Assembly (NCBI GenBank): GCA_023428865.1
Contig: JAEYWT010000251.1
Location: forward strand, 1-6,805
DNA: 6,805 nt
Source of the DNA: Bacteroidota bacterium
GTDB lineage: Bacteria > Bacteroidota > Bacteroidia > Flavobacteriales_F > PHOS-HE28
Direction: 5' to 3'
Shown here: piece after piece, positions 6,174 to 6,805 of the stretch
Numbering within the stretch: position 1 is the first letter of the stretch
How the letters are laid out: every line of letters begins with the position of its first letter
Made by a program: the position numbers and the translations under genes
Notes under the pieces: generated by a model
What the model was told of the DNA's origin: nothing
Database searches by the model: none
Seen by the model: the letters and a program-made list of their open reading frames with translations, nothing else

Positions 6174-6805
6174 CTACGCATCCTGCACGCGCCACCAATG
6201 CGCCTTACGCGGATGTAGTAGTGCGTTGTACACGAAGGCTCCGATAAGGCAGCCCGTGGCGATTCCCGAAAGTGCGAAGAGCAGATTCAGCAAGCTGCCA
6301 CCAGAGTCCAGCCCGGCCGCCAAGCTGGTCACGCTCATCAACCCGAACCAACCCGGGGTGAGCAGCCAGAACCCCGGCAGGAAGGTGACGATGGCCGGTG
6401 GGCCGTTGAAACGGAACTCGATCACCAGCGCGGTGATGGTCATAAGCGCCGCGCCGAAGAACGCCGTGGAAGCACCGTGGATGAAGAGTCCGGAGAAAGT
6501 CTGCCCGCTGTACGCCATGAAGGCAGTGATGAGCATGAAGATGAAGGAGCGCCGTTTGCTGCTCTGGTAGATGTGCAGTCCCAGTGTGAAGAGCACCACC
6601 CCGACCCATGGCCACCAGCTCGGTAGGCGTTCGGTGAACTGCGTGGCGTACTTCATACTTCCATCACTGAACGCCTTGAAACCACCAATGATACCGAAGG
6701 CCAGTAAGACCAAGCGTGTGAAACCCGCCACCATGCGGCTGGCACCTGAGATGATGCTGTTGTACGCCAGCTCGATCACACTTACGGTAAGCATCATACC
6801 AGGTA
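6174..6805 (-). CDS. ThrE-family (threonine/serine exporter-like) membrane protein, 5' partial
   Basis: The frame stays open past the ATG at 6797 to the window edge, so this is probably the C-terminal part of a longer protein. A start at 6797 would begin inside a family motif. Numbering from that Met, the segment ELAYNSIISGASRMVAGFTRLVLLAFG (9-35) looks like the end of the N-terminal ThrE domain (PF06738 type). The part from about 62 to 195 looks like the ThrE_2/DUF3815 domain: several membrane helices (about 22-42, 62-79, 83-99, 105-128 and 167-193) and the signature 'FLPGFWLLTPGWFGL' (139-153). ThrE of Corynebacterium exports threonine and serine. In other bacteria members of the family also export other small acids, so the substrate here is not fixed. 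The C-terminus is short and hydrophilic (HPRKAHWWRVQDA). It is convergent with the SpoIID-family gene with no spacer. Confidence 0.82.
   Translation of the reverse strand, partial: PGMMLTVSVIELAYNSIISGASRMVAGFTRLVLLAFGIIGGFKAFSDGSMKYATQFTERLPSWWPWVGVVLFTLGLHIYQSSKRRSFIFMLITAFMAYSGQTFSGLFIHGASTAFFGAALMTITALVIEFRFNGPPAIVTFLPGFWLLTPGWFGLMSVTSLAAGLDSGGSLLNLLFALSGIATGCLIGAFVYNALLHPRKAHWWRVQDA

Noticed and set aside
6795..6797. ATG at 6797 as the true start of the ThrE-family gene
   Set aside because: The frame continues to the window edge, and the ATG would fall near the end of the N-terminal ThrE domain, leaving only half of the usual fused protein. A split two-gene arrangement remains possible.
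1..6805. CRISPR arrays, tRNA or rRNA genes, insertion sequences, attachment sites
   Set aside because: No direct-repeat array, no cloverleaf-like or rRNA-like sequence and no transposase or terminal inverted repeats were seen. Coding sequence fills nearly all of the window.

Overview
The window looks like a chromosomal segment of a Flavobacteriales-type member of the Bacteroidota. Four things support this. Two adjacent secreted proteins end in a type IX secretion (T9SS) sorting-domain-like tail. A Bacteroidota-type -7 promoter motif (TAnnTTTG) sits almost on top of a start codon. None of the five visible start codons has a Shine-Dalgarno sequence. The core genes surE and lpxB sit together. 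There are no RNA genes, CRISPR arrays, insertion sequences or phage genes that I can support.

Left part (1-2631): two genes on the plus strand, joined by an ATGA stop/start overlap. The first is cut by the window edge and carries SBBP-like beta-propeller repeats. The second is complete, with a signal peptide, seven repeats of about 48 residues (a probable seven-bladed propeller) and a similar C-terminal sorting domain. Both are probably exported and surface-attached or released. Their substrates are unknown. The first gene is visibly richer in A+T than the rest.

Middle (2632-4945): a 115-base intergenic region holds a 31-base interrupted palindrome and a near-leaderless promoter. A tight cluster follows: surE (5'/3'-nucleotidase), a 101-residue three-helix membrane protein of unknown function, and lpxB (lipid A disaccharide synthase). 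The genes overlap or are separated by 2 bases, so they are probably co-transcribed and translationally coupled. The unnamed membrane protein is the most interesting unknown here.

Right part (4946-6805): 34 bases after lpxB comes a secreted SpoIID/LytB-family protein, a probable peptidoglycan-cleaving enzyme, with its own possible promoter motif. Its stop codon directly abuts the stop codon of a convergent minus-strand gene. That gene encodes the C-terminal, membrane-embedded part of a ThrE-family (threonine/serine exporter-like) protein and runs off the right edge.

The middle and right plus-strand genes fit a cell-envelope theme: lipid A synthesis, peptidoglycan remodelling and a small membrane protein. 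I see no clearly novel multi-gene system. The best leads are the small membrane protein, the palindrome/promoter arrangement and the coupled pair of propeller proteins.
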